Part shown: one piece after another, positions 1 to 6,837 of the stretch | Position numbering within the stretch: the stretch's first letter is position 1 | How the letters are laid out: every line of letters begins with the position of its first letter | From: an uncultured Eubacteriales bacterium | GTDB lineage: Bacteria > Bacillota > Clostridia > Christensenellales > CAG-138 | Reading direction: 5' to 3' | DNA length: 15,594 nucleotides | Assembly (NCBI GenBank): GCA_900544555.1 | Contig: UQWD01000031.1 | Span: forward strand, 1-15,594 | Made by a program: the position numbers and the translations under genes | The notes under the pieces: generated by a model | Seen by the model: only the letters and a program-made list of their open reading frames with translations | Told to the model about the DNA's origin: nothing | Database searches by the model: none

Positions 1-279
1 AACGCTCCGGCAAGCCCAACCCGCGCTATCAGGACGGCGAACGCTCCGGCAAGCCCAACCCGCGCTATCAGGACGGCGAACGCTCCGGCAAGCCCAACCC
101 GCGCTATCAGGACGGCGAACGCTCCGGCAAGCCCAACCCGCGCTATCAGGACGGCGAACGCTCCGGCAAGCCCAACCCGCGCTATCAGGACGGCGAACGC
201 TCCGGCAAGCCCAACCCGCGCTATCAGGACGGCGAACGCTCCGGCAAGCCTTACCCGCGCTATCAGGACGGCGAACGCT
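1..279 (+). repeat. 39-bp tandem repeat array, in frame with rlmB
   Basis: Seven consecutive 39-bp units start at 1, 40, 79, 118, 157, 196 and 235, followed by a partial AACGCT at 274-279. Units 1-6 are identical base for base. Unit 7 differs by two adjacent substitutions (CCCAAC becomes CCTTAC). Because 39 is a multiple of three, the array stays open in the rlmB frame and encodes the 13-residue unit ERSGKPNPRYQDG. The window begins inside the array, so the true copy number is unknown. The identity between copies points to recent expansion or ongoing homogenisation. Confidence 0.97.
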
Positions 280-1088
280 TGAGATACGAACGGGAAGCGG
301 AGCCTCAACCATCTTCCATAAAACCCGCCGACGAACTGCCTAACCTCATTTACGGCCGCAACGCCGTACGAGAAGCTGTAAAAGGAGGCCGAAGTATCGA
401 CAGGATTTGGGTGGTAAAGGAACCGGACGGATCGCTCAGGGAAATCATACGCCTGGCAAGGGACAATCAAATACGCGTTGAAGAAACCTCTAAATTCAAG
501 CTGGATGAATTATGTATGCCGTTTGGCCATGGAGTAAAACCCGGTAACCATCAGGGCATCGTAGCTCAGGTTCCCGGCATTGAATACTGCGAACTGAGCG
601 ATATACTGGATTACGCGCGGGACAGGGGCGAACATCCTTTTGTCCTACTCCTTGACGGTATGGAGGATCCTCACAATATGGGTTCCATCATACGCAGCGC
701 TGAGTGCGCGGGCGTTCATGGCGTTATTATATCCAAACGCAGAAACGTCGGCGTTACGGCCGCTGTGGTAAAAGCCTCCGCCGGGGCGGTGGCGCATATG
801 CGCGTGGCGCGCGTTCCAAATCTCTCTATGGCGCTTGAGCAGCTCAAGCAGGGCGGCATATGGTTAGCCGGCGCGGATATGGATGGCGAGCCGATGTCAA
901 AAATTGATTTAAAAGGGCCTTTAGCGCTCGTAATCGGCGGTGAGGGCGGCGGCCTGTCGCGCCTCACGCGTGAAAAATGCGATTATCTTGCCGCTATTCC
1001 CATGTATGGGCAGGTCGGATCTCTTAACGCCTCGGTTGCCGCCGCAGTACTGATGTATGAGAAGAAAAGACAGGACGGCGAAAATTAA
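1..1088 (+). CDS. rlmB: 23S rRNA (guanosine-2'-O-)-methyltransferase RlmB, 5'-partial, with repeat-built N-terminal extension
   Basis: SpoU/TrmH-family enzyme that 2'-O-methylates a guanosine of 23S rRNA (G2251 in E. coli) using S-adenosylmethionine. Numbered from the TTG at 279, residues 22-100 are the SpoU substrate-binding domain (NLIYGRNAVREAV). Residues 120-265 are the trefoil-knot methylase with the three SPOUT motifs: N133-x-GxxxR139, the glycine-rich VIGGEGGGLSR at 218-228, and SLNASVAAAV at 248-257 near the C-terminus. The reading frame has no stop from base 3 onward, so the gene most likely begins upstream and carries at least 92 extra residues made of ERSGKPNPRYQDG repeats, a hydrophilic, net-basic, Pro/Gly-rich and probably disordered tail. 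A TTG start at 279 would give an ordinary 269-residue RlmB, but the in-frame coding of all copies argues for a longer protein. It sits directly upstream of rae1, the usual Firmicutes order. Confidence 0.92.
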   Translation, partial: RSGKPNPRYQDGERSGKPNPRYQDGERSGKPNPRYQDGERSGKPNPRYQDGERSGKPNPRYQDGERSGKPNPRYQDGERSGKPYPRYQDGERLRYEREAEPQPSSIKPADELPNLIYGRNAVREAVKGGRSIDRIWVVKEPDGSLREIIRLARDNQIRVEETSKFKLDELCMPFGHGVKPGNHQGIVAQVPGIEYCELSDILDYARDRGEHPFVLLLDGMEDPHNMGSIIRSAECAGVHGVIISKRRNVGVTAAVVKASAGAVAHMRVARVPNLSMALEQLKQGGIWLAGADMDGEPMSKIDLKGPLALVIGGEGGGLSRLTREKCDYLAAIPMYGQVGSLNASVAAAVLMYEKKRQDGEN

Positions 1089-1094
1089 CGGCTC

Positions 1095-1610
1095 ATGGCG
1101 GATATTATGCTTGTAGACGGCTATAACGTCATTCACGCATCCCGAGTTCTATCGGGCATACCTGAGCTTGATTACGCGCGCGCCGCATTATGCGATATGT
1201 TAGCTGATTATGCCGGATACAGGGATCTGGAACTAATCATTGTTTTTGACGCACACCTTCAGCCTGACGCGGAGCATATGGAACGGGGCGCGGCCACGGT
1301 TGTTTACACTGGCGCGGGCGAAACGGCGGATATGTTCATTGAGCGCGCGGTACGCTCGTATTTTAGCGGCGGTCGAAGCGTATGCGTTGTAACCTCCGAT
1401 GCGCTGGAGCAAATGATGGTGCTCGGTTATGCCTCGCGCATGAGCTCCCGCGAGCTCCTTATCGATGTGGAACGGGCGAAGGCGGAATATACAAGGCATT
1501 ATATCAACGCAATACGCCCTAAAGAGGGTACTTTGGAAAGCAGGCTCAACGACGAGCATCGGAATGTATTTGAGAGGCTAAGGCGCGGCAAGAGCGGCGG
1601 CGGTGCGTAA
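1095..1610 (+). CDS. rae1: Rae1/YacP-type NYN-domain ribosome-associated endoribonuclease
   Basis: 171-residue protein of the YacP family. The B. subtilis member, Rae1, enters the ribosomal A site and cuts certain mRNAs in a translation-dependent way. The PIN-like NYN fold is visible: LVDGYNVI (D8) on the first strand, IIVFDAH (D52), GETADMFIERAV (D79) and VVTSDALEQ (S101-D102), which together supply the acidic metal-binding residues. The C-terminal region (about 130-165) is charged and helical, as in the family. The ATG at 1095 is the first start after the rlmB stop and only six bases beyond it. No clear Shine-Dalgarno is visible, so translational coupling to rlmB is likely. The two genes share one reading frame, separated by a single TAA. 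The neighbours rlmB and sigH match the conserved Firmicutes cluster. Confidence 0.9.
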   Translation: MADIMLVDGYNVIHASRVLSGIPELDYARAALCDMLADYAGYRDLELIIVFDAHLQPDAEHMERGAATVVYTGAGETADMFIERAVRSYFSGGRSVCVVTSDALEQMMVLGYASRMSSRELLIDVERAKAEYTRHYINAIRPKEGTLESRLNDEHRNVFERLRRGKSGGGA

Positions 1611-1719
1611 AAGTGGCAGCCGTTTTGGCGTTGCGCGGCGATACGCGCCCCTCCCCTCCCTTGGCGTTATGACAATGCCGCCAGCGTTACGCCTGTTATT
1701 TATAGGAGTATAAAGCTAA

Positions 1720-2343
1720 ATGGATAAAATGGATTATGAAACGCTTTCGGATGAAGAATTGGTCATATTAAGCCGCGCGGGCGACGCGTTGGCCGGCGAG
1801 CTTTTGTACGGCCGGTATAAAAATACCGTACGGGTAAAAGCCCGCCCTTATTTCCTTATCGGTGCGGATCGCGAGGATCTTATACAGGAGGGAATGATAG
1901 GCTTATATAAAGCTGTGCGCGATTATCAGCCCAACAAGCAGGCCGCGTTCCGCACATTTGCGGAAAAATGCATAGTAAGGCAGCTTATTACGGCGATAAA
2001 AGCCGCGACCCGCCAAAAGCATATTCCATTAAACTCATATGTATCGCTTTACAAACCAGTAAACGGCTCAGAGCAGGACAGGGCCCTTATCGATGTGCTG
2101 ACCGGCATGAGCGTGAAGGATCCTGAAGAGCTTATTATCAGCCAGGAATCGGTCGAGCGTTTAAGGTGGGGTATGGAGCATCTGCTGTCCCCTCTGGAAA
2201 AGCAGGTATTGGCGCTTTTCCTTGAAGGAAAAAGCTATCAGTGTATCGCATATGAGCTTAAAAGGGGTATCAAAACCGTTGATAACGCCTTGCAGCGTAT
2301 AAAGCGGAAATTTGAGCGCGAGCTTGCGGAACCGGAAATATAA
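1720..2343 (+). CDS. sigH: RNA polymerase sigma-H factor (early sporulation / transition-phase sigma)
   Basis: 207-residue sigma-70 family protein matching SigH (Spo0H), which directs transition-phase and early sporulation transcription. Residues 9-40 hold the N-terminal region. Region 2 is at about 41-104: REDLIQEGMIGLYKAVRDY at 51-69 binds core polymerase, and FRTFAEKCIVRQLITAIK at 77-94 corresponds to the -10 recognition helix. Region 4 is at about 155-200, LSPLEKQVLALFLEGKSYQCIA followed by the recognition helix KTVDNALQRIKRK (185-197). Length is close to the B. subtilis protein. AGGAG at 1704-1708 precedes the ATG. Its position after rae1 is the conserved one, but instead of the usual rpmG-secE-nusG run the next gene is a response regulator 21 bp downstream. 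The 109-bp gap before it has only short GC-rich inverted repeats and no promoter I can defend. Confidence 0.95.
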   Translation: MDKMDYETLSDEELVILSRAGDALAGELLYGRYKNTVRVKARPYFLIGADREDLIQEGMIGLYKAVRDYQPNKQAAFRTFAEKCIVRQLITAIKAATRQKHIPLNSYVSLYKPVNGSEQDRALIDVLTGMSVKDPEELIISQESVERLRWGMEHLLSPLEKQVLALFLEGKSYQCIAYELKRGIKTVDNALQRIKRKFERELAEPEI

Positions 2344-2364
2344 CGGCTAAGGGGGGCTCGGTAT

Positions 2365-3054
2365 ATGTGCGCGAACATTAATGTGTTAATTGTAGAGGAC
2401 GATCCGGATATCAACGGCCTGCTGTACCGGCTTTTGCAGGCGGAAGGGTATGTTTGCCGGCAGGCTTATTCCGGAACCGAGGCGGAGCTGCTTGCTGCGC
2501 AGTATGAATACGACGTTATCCTGCTGGATTTAATGATACCCGGCATTACCGGCGAGGAACTGATTAAGCGCTTAAGATGCGGCAAAAGCGCGCCCATAAT
2601 CGTATTATCGGCAAAAGCAAGCGTTGAAGATCGAATCGCAGTTTTGAAATTAGGAGCGGACGATTATATCACAAAACCCTTTGATACCCGTGAAGTTCTT
2701 GCCAGAGTACAAGCACAGCTTCGCCGTGCGCAAATCGGATCATACGGCCCGCGTAATTTGCTCACATACGGCGAACTGGTATTAAACCGCGAAGAGCATA
2801 CCGCCACGTTGGGCGAATACCCGCTCAATCTTACGGCGCGTGAATTCGACATACTCGCTATGTTTATGGAAAACCCGAAGCGCGTTTTTACGCGGGAGCA
2901 GATATATGCTCGGATTTGGAACGAACCGTATTATGGCGAAGATAATACCGTAAACGTGCATATCAGTAATTTGCGTTCCAAACTGAACAAGCTAATGCCT
3001 GATGCGGAATATATTCGGACCATTTGGGGGATTGGCTTTAAGCTTGTTGACTAA
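2365..3054 (+). CDS. OmpR/PhoB-family response regulator
   Basis: 229-residue two-component response regulator. The receiver domain (5-120) has the acidic pair D12-D13, phosphoacceptor D55 in VILLDLMIPG, the switch residue S82 (VLSAK) and K104 (ITKPF). The C-terminal winged-helix DNA-binding domain (133-229) has LTAREFDIL at 156-164, the recognition-helix region NTVNVHISNLRSKL at 194-207 and the closing RTIWGIGFKL hairpin. GGGGGG at 2351-2356 precedes the ATG. It starts 21 bp after sigH and may be read with it. Its presumed partner kinase (5172-6056) lies beyond the two ABC transporter genes, so the regulator probably controls that transporter. All catalytic positions are intact. Confidence 0.95.
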   Translation: MCANINVLIVEDDPDINGLLYRLLQAEGYVCRQAYSGTEAELLAAQYEYDVILLDLMIPGITGEELIKRLRCGKSAPIIVLSAKASVEDRIAVLKLGADDYITKPFDTREVLARVQAQLRRAQIGSYGPRNLLTYGELVLNREEHTATLGEYPLNLTAREFDILAMFMENPKRVFTREQIYARIWNEPYYGEDNTVNVHISNLRSKLNKLMPDAEYIRTIWGIGFKLVD

Positions 3055-3238
3055 CTCTCTTGGATTTTATTGAATCAAGCCGCTTTCCTTATGCGCGCAG
3101 CGTTAGATTGACCTTTGCTATTCCCCCGCATGAATGTACCGGCTGCGCGCGGCCTCCGCGCTTGTTCTTCGATCTATATTAGCCGTTAGGTGCATAAACG
3201 CCAAGATCGTGCGCGAATAAGCCTGCGGTGGCACTTAT

Positions 3239-3318
3239 TTGCTTAAGATAAAAAGAACGCGGTCTTTATACTTTTTTTATAAACGCTTAAGCCTGTTTTG
3301 GCTTTTTTACCTTACAAT
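3239..3318 (+). promoter_or_regulatory. Candidate response-regulator target and promoter ahead of the ABC genes
   Basis: Two copies of GCTTAAG lie at 3241-3247 and 3285-3291, 44 bp apart start to start. Downstream is a TACAAT -10-like hexamer (3313-3318) with no recognisable -35. The second GCTTAAG lies at the edge of the -35 position, the arrangement expected of an activator-dependent promoter. A second -10-like TATACT is at 3267-3272, also without a -35. Between the copies, ATAAAAAG (3248-3255) and CTTTTTTTAT (3271-3280) add an imperfect inverted repeat. The assignment to the upstream response regulator is inference from position. Confidence 0.35.
3289..3308 (+). terminator. Weak intrinsic terminator-like hairpin
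   Basis: AAGCC (3289-3293) and GGCTT (3300-3304) form a 5-bp stem around TGTTTT, and the T-run extends to 3308. The stem is short, so this may only attenuate read-through from sigH and the response regulator into the ABC genes. Confidence 0.35.
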
Positions 3319-3351
3319 TCAATTAATGTTAAATGAAAGGTTGGGATATGC

Positions 3352-4275
3352 ATGGCTAAAACGGTATTAGCTACTCAGGCGCTTACGAAACGTTATTCTA
3401 AGCGCACTGTAGTAAATCAGGTAAACTTCGCCGTACAAAAAGGCCAGGTTTACGGGCTTATTGGAAAAAACGGGGCGGGTAAAACAACGCTCCTTCGCAT
3501 GCTCACAGGGCAATCCGTGCCGGATGGCGGCCAGGTCGAGTTGTTCTGTGAAACGACAAATCGCGGGCTTCAAAAGGCGCGGCGGCGCACGGGTGCAATC
3601 GTGGAAACGCCGGGATTCTATCCGTTTTTGAGCGCGGCGGAGAATTTGGAGTATTACAGGCTTCAGCGGGGCGTACCGGGTAAATCCTGCGTGTACGAAG
3701 CCCTTGAGCTCGTAGATCTTGCCGGCGCGGGTAAGAAGAAGTTCAAAAACTTTTCGCTTGGCATGAAGCAGCGGCTCGGCCTGGCTTTGGCGTTGATGAG
3801 CCAGCCCGAACTCCTGCTGCTTGACGAGCCTATAAACGGGTTGGATCCTCAGGGAATCGCCCATTTCAGATCGCTCATGCAGAGGCTGAACCGCGAGCGT
3901 GGTATTACCGTGCTAATATCAAGCCACATTCTTTCAGAGTTATCCGCAATCGCGACCAACTACGGCTTTTTGCATGAGGGTATAATGCTTGAACAGATTT
4001 CCGCCCAGTCGCTCAGGGAAAAATGCAGGGAATGCCTGGATATATCCGTGGATGAACCCGCAAAAGCTGTTTTGATACTGGAAAGCCGGCTGAACATCGC
4101 CGATTACGAAGTCCTCCCCGGCGGTATGCTGCGGATATATGAGAAGCTTAATGAACCGCAGGTAATAACCGCGGCCCTCGTATCGTCGGGCATCGCGGTA
4201 ACCGGCATTCAGCTCAGGAAATCGGAGCTCGAGGATTATTTCCTCTCATTGATCGGGGGTGGAAAGCGTGCTTAA
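3352..4275 (+). CDS. ABC transporter ATP-binding protein, BcrA/LanF type with E-loop
   Basis: 307-residue ATPase of the bacitracin/lantibiotic self-protection class; it should energise the permease encoded next. Walker A is GKNGAGKT (38-45), signature NFSLGMKQR (133-141), Walker B LLLLDEP (154-160), D-loop INGLDPQG (161-168) and H-loop H192 (ISSHIL). At the Q-loop position the protein reads IVETPGFYP (83-91), so Glu85 replaces the usual Gln; this E-loop is characteristic of LanF-type immunity ATPases. Residues 230-307 are the family's C-terminal extension. The ATG at 3352 is preceded by AAAGG at 3336-3340, and an overlapping upstream ATG at 3348 gives only a three-codon peptide. The end overlaps the permease gene by a few bases, so the two are translationally coupled. 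The substrate is not readable from sequence; a cationic or cell-wall-targeting peptide is the likely class. Confidence 0.92.
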   Translation: MAKTVLATQALTKRYSKRTVVNQVNFAVQKGQVYGLIGKNGAGKTTLLRMLTGQSVPDGGQVELFCETTNRGLQKARRRTGAIVETPGFYPFLSAAENLEYYRLQRGVPGKSCVYEALELVDLAGAGKKKFKNFSLGMKQRLGLALALMSQPELLLLDEPINGLDPQGIAHFRSLMQRLNRERGITVLISSHILSELSAIATNYGFLHEGIMLEQISAQSLREKCRECLDISVDEPAKAVLILESRLNIADYEVLPGGMLRIYEKLNEPQVITAALVSSGIAVTGIQLRKSELEDYFLSLIGGGKRA

Positions 4276-5011
4276 TTATTTGCGAAGCGAGTTGTACAAA
4301 ACCCTTAAACGCAAGTACACTTATATATTCACTGGGGTTTTGGTGTTTTTCAGTTTCGTTCTCATTATGTTGATTTATGGGCCGGGACCGGAGCTTTATG
4401 CGGATACAATGTTCATGCTGCTCATAAGTATGCTTCCATTTCTTGTGGTAATGGGCATAGCGGTTGTAGACATTGTGTTCTCGGACGAGTACAAGAATAA
4501 TACCATCCGAAACAGCGTGTCGTTCGGAATCAGCCGCAGCGCTGTCTACACCGGAAAGCTGCTCGCGGGCTTAATCTCCGCCATCGTTATAGCGGCCGTC
4601 ATATACGCGGCGTATATCCTGTTCTCCCTCGCCGTTCTCGGCGTGGGTGAGGATACCTGGAGCACGCTCTACAAGCTTGGCGAAAGAACGCTTGCAGCGC
4701 TTCCGCTTTGGATTGCCGGCCTGGCCCTGTCGACCTGTATCTTCTTCATTTTTAAGAATGGCGTTATCGTGGGCATTGTTACGGCGTCTATACTTTTTGT
4801 GCTCCCGCAATTCCTTAAAGTGCTGGAGGTAACGGTATCGCCGGTATTCAGGGTAGTGTATGACTGGCAGATCGTAGCGCTGCTGGATGTTACCGCATCG
4901 GAGGCAATGCCCGCGGGTACAATGCTTAAATGTTACGCCGCCGGCGCTATCCATACGGGTTTGTTTACCCTAATCGGCATGCTGACCTTTAATCGCAGGG
5001 AGATTCAATAA
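4268..5011 (+). CDS. ABC-2 type transporter permease (LanE/BcrB-like)
   Basis: 247-residue membrane protein that should form the channel for the preceding ATPase. It opens with a short cytoplasmic segment (LNYLRSELYKTLKRK), followed by about six hydrophobic spans near 17-37, 48-70, 98-124, 143-162, 164-184 and 225-241. The stretch SDEYKNNTIRNSVSFGISR (72-90) is the cytoplasmic coupling segment typical of this permease class. I chose the GTG at 4268, which follows GGGGGTGG by five bases and overlaps the ATPase gene by 8 bp. A GTG at 4259 would add three residues but has a poorer ribosome binding site. Only one permease is visible, so the transporter is either a homodimer or lacks the second LanG-type subunit. 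Confidence 0.88.
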   Translation: MLNYLRSELYKTLKRKYTYIFTGVLVFFSFVLIMLIYGPGPELYADTMFMLLISMLPFLVVMGIAVVDIVFSDEYKNNTIRNSVSFGISRSAVYTGKLLAGLISAIVIAAVIYAAYILFSLAVLGVGEDTWSTLYKLGERTLAALPLWIAGLALSTCIFFIFKNGVIVGIVTASILFVLPQFLKVLEVTVSPVFRVVYDWQIVALLDVTASEAMPAGTMLKCYAAGAIHTGLFTLIGMLTFNRREIQ

Positions 5012-5022
5012 TTGTTTTATGC

Positions 5023-5051
5023 CGCGGGCGGGGTTTGTACCCCGGCCCGCG
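5023..5051 (+). other. GC-rich hairpin after the permease gene
   Basis: CGCGGGC (5023-5029) plus GGGG (5030-5033) pairs with CCCC (5040-5043) and GCCCGCG (5045-5051) around the loop TTTGTA, with one bulged G at 5044. The 11-bp stem is very stable but no T-run follows, so it is not a standard intrinsic terminator. It may stabilise or process the mRNA between the permease and kinase genes. Confidence 0.6.
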
Positions 5052-5098
5052 AGCGAAATTTAGGCGGCAGGGTCAATAAAATCGCATACGAGCTTTAG

Positions 5099-5118
5099 TG
5101 CGCGGCTCGCTCCGCGCA
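5099..5118 (+). other. Second GC-rich hairpin before the kinase gene
   Basis: TGCGCGG (5099-5105) and CCGCGCA (5112-5118) form a perfect 7-bp stem with a 6-base loop, followed only by GTTT. It lies about 50 bp upstream of the kinase start. With the hairpin at 5023-5051 it makes the 160-bp gap unusually structured. Confidence 0.5.
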
Positions 5119-5171
5119 GTTTCCAATATATATAGGCTTTTGTGGCCGCCCGTTTCACAGGAGGTTGAAAG

Positions 5172-6056
5172 ATGGTAATAGCTGTTTTAGTTCTTTCCCT
5201 TGCCCTTGCTTACACAGCGTTTAGGCTTATCTTGCTCAGGAGAGGCATACGCCATGCGGCACGGCAGCTCAGGGCTTACAATGCGGGCCGCGTACTGGCC
5301 GCAGCGCCCGATTCTGCGCTGGAGGAGCTGCTTAAAGAACTTAACCGTCTGCTGGAGAGGATGCAGGAAGCGGAGCGCGCATACAGGCAAAAGGATCATC
5401 TGTTTCGGCAGCAAATCGCTAATATCTCACATGATTTACGCACGCCTCTCACATCAATTTTGGGTTATATACAGCTTTTGGCCGGCCAGAAATGTTCGGG
5501 CGCCGAGCGGCTTGAATATACCGCCATTATTCAAAAACGCGCCCAGGGTTTGGAGACGCTCATAGCCGATTTTTATGAGCTATCCAGGCTTGAGTCAGGC
5601 GAATATCCGCTTAATCCCGAGCCGGTAGTGCTCAATGCCGTATTATCGGAGCAGCTTGCCGCATATTATGGGCTGTTAAAGGAACAGGGCCTGGTAATAC
5701 AAACCGAGCTCGAAAACGGTCTATCGTCGATCTGGGCGGACAAGACGGGCGTAAGCCGTATATTCTCCAATTTGATCAGCAACGCGATAAAGCACGGGAG
5801 CGGATGCCTTAGCATCCGCCAATATTCGAACGGCAGCCAGATAATCACCGCGTTCTCCAATCCTGCTCCCAGCCTTTGTTTTGAAGATGCGCAGCGGCTG
5901 TTTGACCGCTCGTTTACCGGCGACAAAACGCGCTCCGGGCGCAATACCGGGCTTGGGTTGGCAATTGTAAAGGCGTTAGCGGAAAAAATGGGGCACTCCG
6001 CATCAGCCCGGATGGAAGCGGGCAATCTCATTATCGAGGTCGCATGGCGTTTATAG
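5172..6056 (+). CDS. Sensor histidine kinase with one N-terminal membrane span and no extracellular sensor
   Basis: 294-residue HisKA-type kinase. A hydrophobic stretch at 2-22 is the only membrane segment, followed by a basic turn and a helical linker (24-80) with coiled-coil character. The dimerisation/phosphoacceptor domain has H87 in NISHDLRTPLTSILGYIQLL. The ATPase domain has the N-box IFSNLISNAIKHG (197-209), a degenerate G1 box (FSNPAP at 228-233 in place of DxGxG), an F-box-like FDRSF and the G2 box TGLGLAIVK (259-267). AGGAGG at 5159-5164 sits seven bases before the ATG. With virtually no extracellular part it probably senses within the membrane or through the neighbouring transporter and phosphorylates the regulator at 2365-3054. 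The 121 bp after its stop, towards the convergent repressor gene, show no convincing terminator. Confidence 0.92.
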   Translation: MVIAVLVLSLALAYTAFRLILLRRGIRHAARQLRAYNAGRVLAAAPDSALEELLKELNRLLERMQEAERAYRQKDHLFRQQIANISHDLRTPLTSILGYIQLLAGQKCSGAERLEYTAIIQKRAQGLETLIADFYELSRLESGEYPLNPEPVVLNAVLSEQLAAYYGLLKEQGLVIQTELENGLSSIWADKTGVSRIFSNLISNAIKHGSGCLSIRQYSNGSQIITAFSNPAPSLCFEDAQRLFDRSFTGDKTRSGRNTGLGLAIVKALAEKMGHSASARMEAGNLIIEVAWRL

Positions 6057-6177
6057 ACAGTATACTAATGCATTAAAGATTTACCACAATGTGAACTTGG
6101 GAACGGCATGAGCTTAGCTGCGCGATACTCTATATTCACGTTGCCTCATGAATAATTGTATTGACATCATCTCTTTC

Positions 6178-6810
6178 TTATAACCCTCGTATTCGCGCTT
6201 CAACAACGCGCCCAACGATCTCGACGTCCCCGCTTTGTATAACCATCGGCTCATATTTGGGATTGGCTGGTATGAGCACCATATGGCTCTGAGCCCATTT
6301 TACGCTGCGCAAAAGAACCTCGTCTTCCACGCGGATTACAGCAATTTGCCCGTTGTCCACGCGTGGCTGTATTCGTACAAGAATCAAAGAGCCCTCAGGA
6401 ATATGCGCGTTTTCCATGCAGTCCCCCTCCACCTCCATAAAGAAATAATCCCCCGAGGCAATTTCGCCGGATTGTACTGGAATGTATTCGCTGATGTTTT
6501 CATCCGCCAGTATGGGCGTACCGGCATGCACGCGCCCCACAAGCGGAACGCCGACCACGTTTGCCGCCGGCTCAATGAAGGGCTGTGATTTCGCCTTCCA
6601 TATTGGGGTGGCTTCATGAGAAGCGGGCCGCCCAAGCAAATAATCGGCGGACACGAGAAAATAATCGCAGATTCTCAGCAGCATTTCCGGGGGCAAGGTT
6701 ACCCGCCCGGACTCATATTTGGATATAGCCGCCTTTTTTACGCCAATCAAGGAGCCTAACTCTTCCTGCGTCATCCCTCTTTCGCAGCGTAGTTCGCGCA
6801 AACGGTTCAT
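6178..6810 (-). CDS. XRE-family repressor with LexA/CI-like S24 domain lacking the Ser/Lys dyad
   Basis: 210-residue regulator. Residues 1-60 are an XRE helix-turn-helix (LRELRCERGMTQEELGSLIGV then KAAISKYESG). A linker leads to an S24 domain at about 85-205. VGRVHAGTPILA (91-102) contains the Ala96-Gly97 dipeptide that aligns with the LexA self-cleavage site. The nucleophile motif reads EGDCM with Cys131 where GDSM carries Ser, and the general-base position reads VLLRSV with Arg168 where LexA has Lys. Codons TGC (plus-strand 6418-6420) and CGC (6307-6309) confirm both. Self-cleavage by the standard mechanism is therefore unlikely; the fold may serve mainly for dimerisation. The start at 6810 follows GGAGG (6821-6817) by six bases; an upstream in-frame ATG at 6825 overlaps that ribosome binding site and is rejected. 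Divergent from a small membrane protein gene, with shared operators. Confidence 0.9.
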   Translation of the reverse strand: MNRLRELRCERGMTQEELGSLIGVKKAAISKYESGRVTLPPEMLLRICDYFLVSADYLLGRPASHEATPIWKAKSQPFIEPAANVVGVPLVGRVHAGTPILADENISEYIPVQSGEIASGDYFFMEVEGDCMENAHIPEGSLILVRIQPRVDNGQIAVIRVEDEVLLRSVKWAQSHMVLIPANPKYEPMVIQSGDVEIVGRVVEARIRGL

Positions 6811-6837
6811 ACTCAACCTCCGCATCGTATTCGTATT

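Noticed and set aside
1..279. CRISPR array
   Set aside because: The 39-bp units are directly adjacent with no spacers and encode a continuous peptide.
279..281. TTG as the true start of rlmB
   Set aside because: It would give a normal-sized enzyme and has AGGACGG upstream, but that sequence is part of every repeat unit and the frame is open through all seven copies, so an upstream start is more likely. Kept as an alternative.
1086..1097. RlmB-Rae1 fusion by stop read-through
   Set aside because: The genes share a frame with a single TAA between them, but nothing around the stop suggests programmed read-through, and separate genes are the norm.
6161..6184. TTGACA and TATAAC as a plus-strand promoter after the kinase gene
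   Set aside because: The spacer is only 12 bp and the pair points into the 3' end of the convergent repressor gene.
6178..6810. Canonical SOS regulator LexA
   Set aside because: The DNA-binding domain is XRE type, the catalytic dyad is substituted, and the operators do not match the LexA boxes of Bacillus or E. coli.
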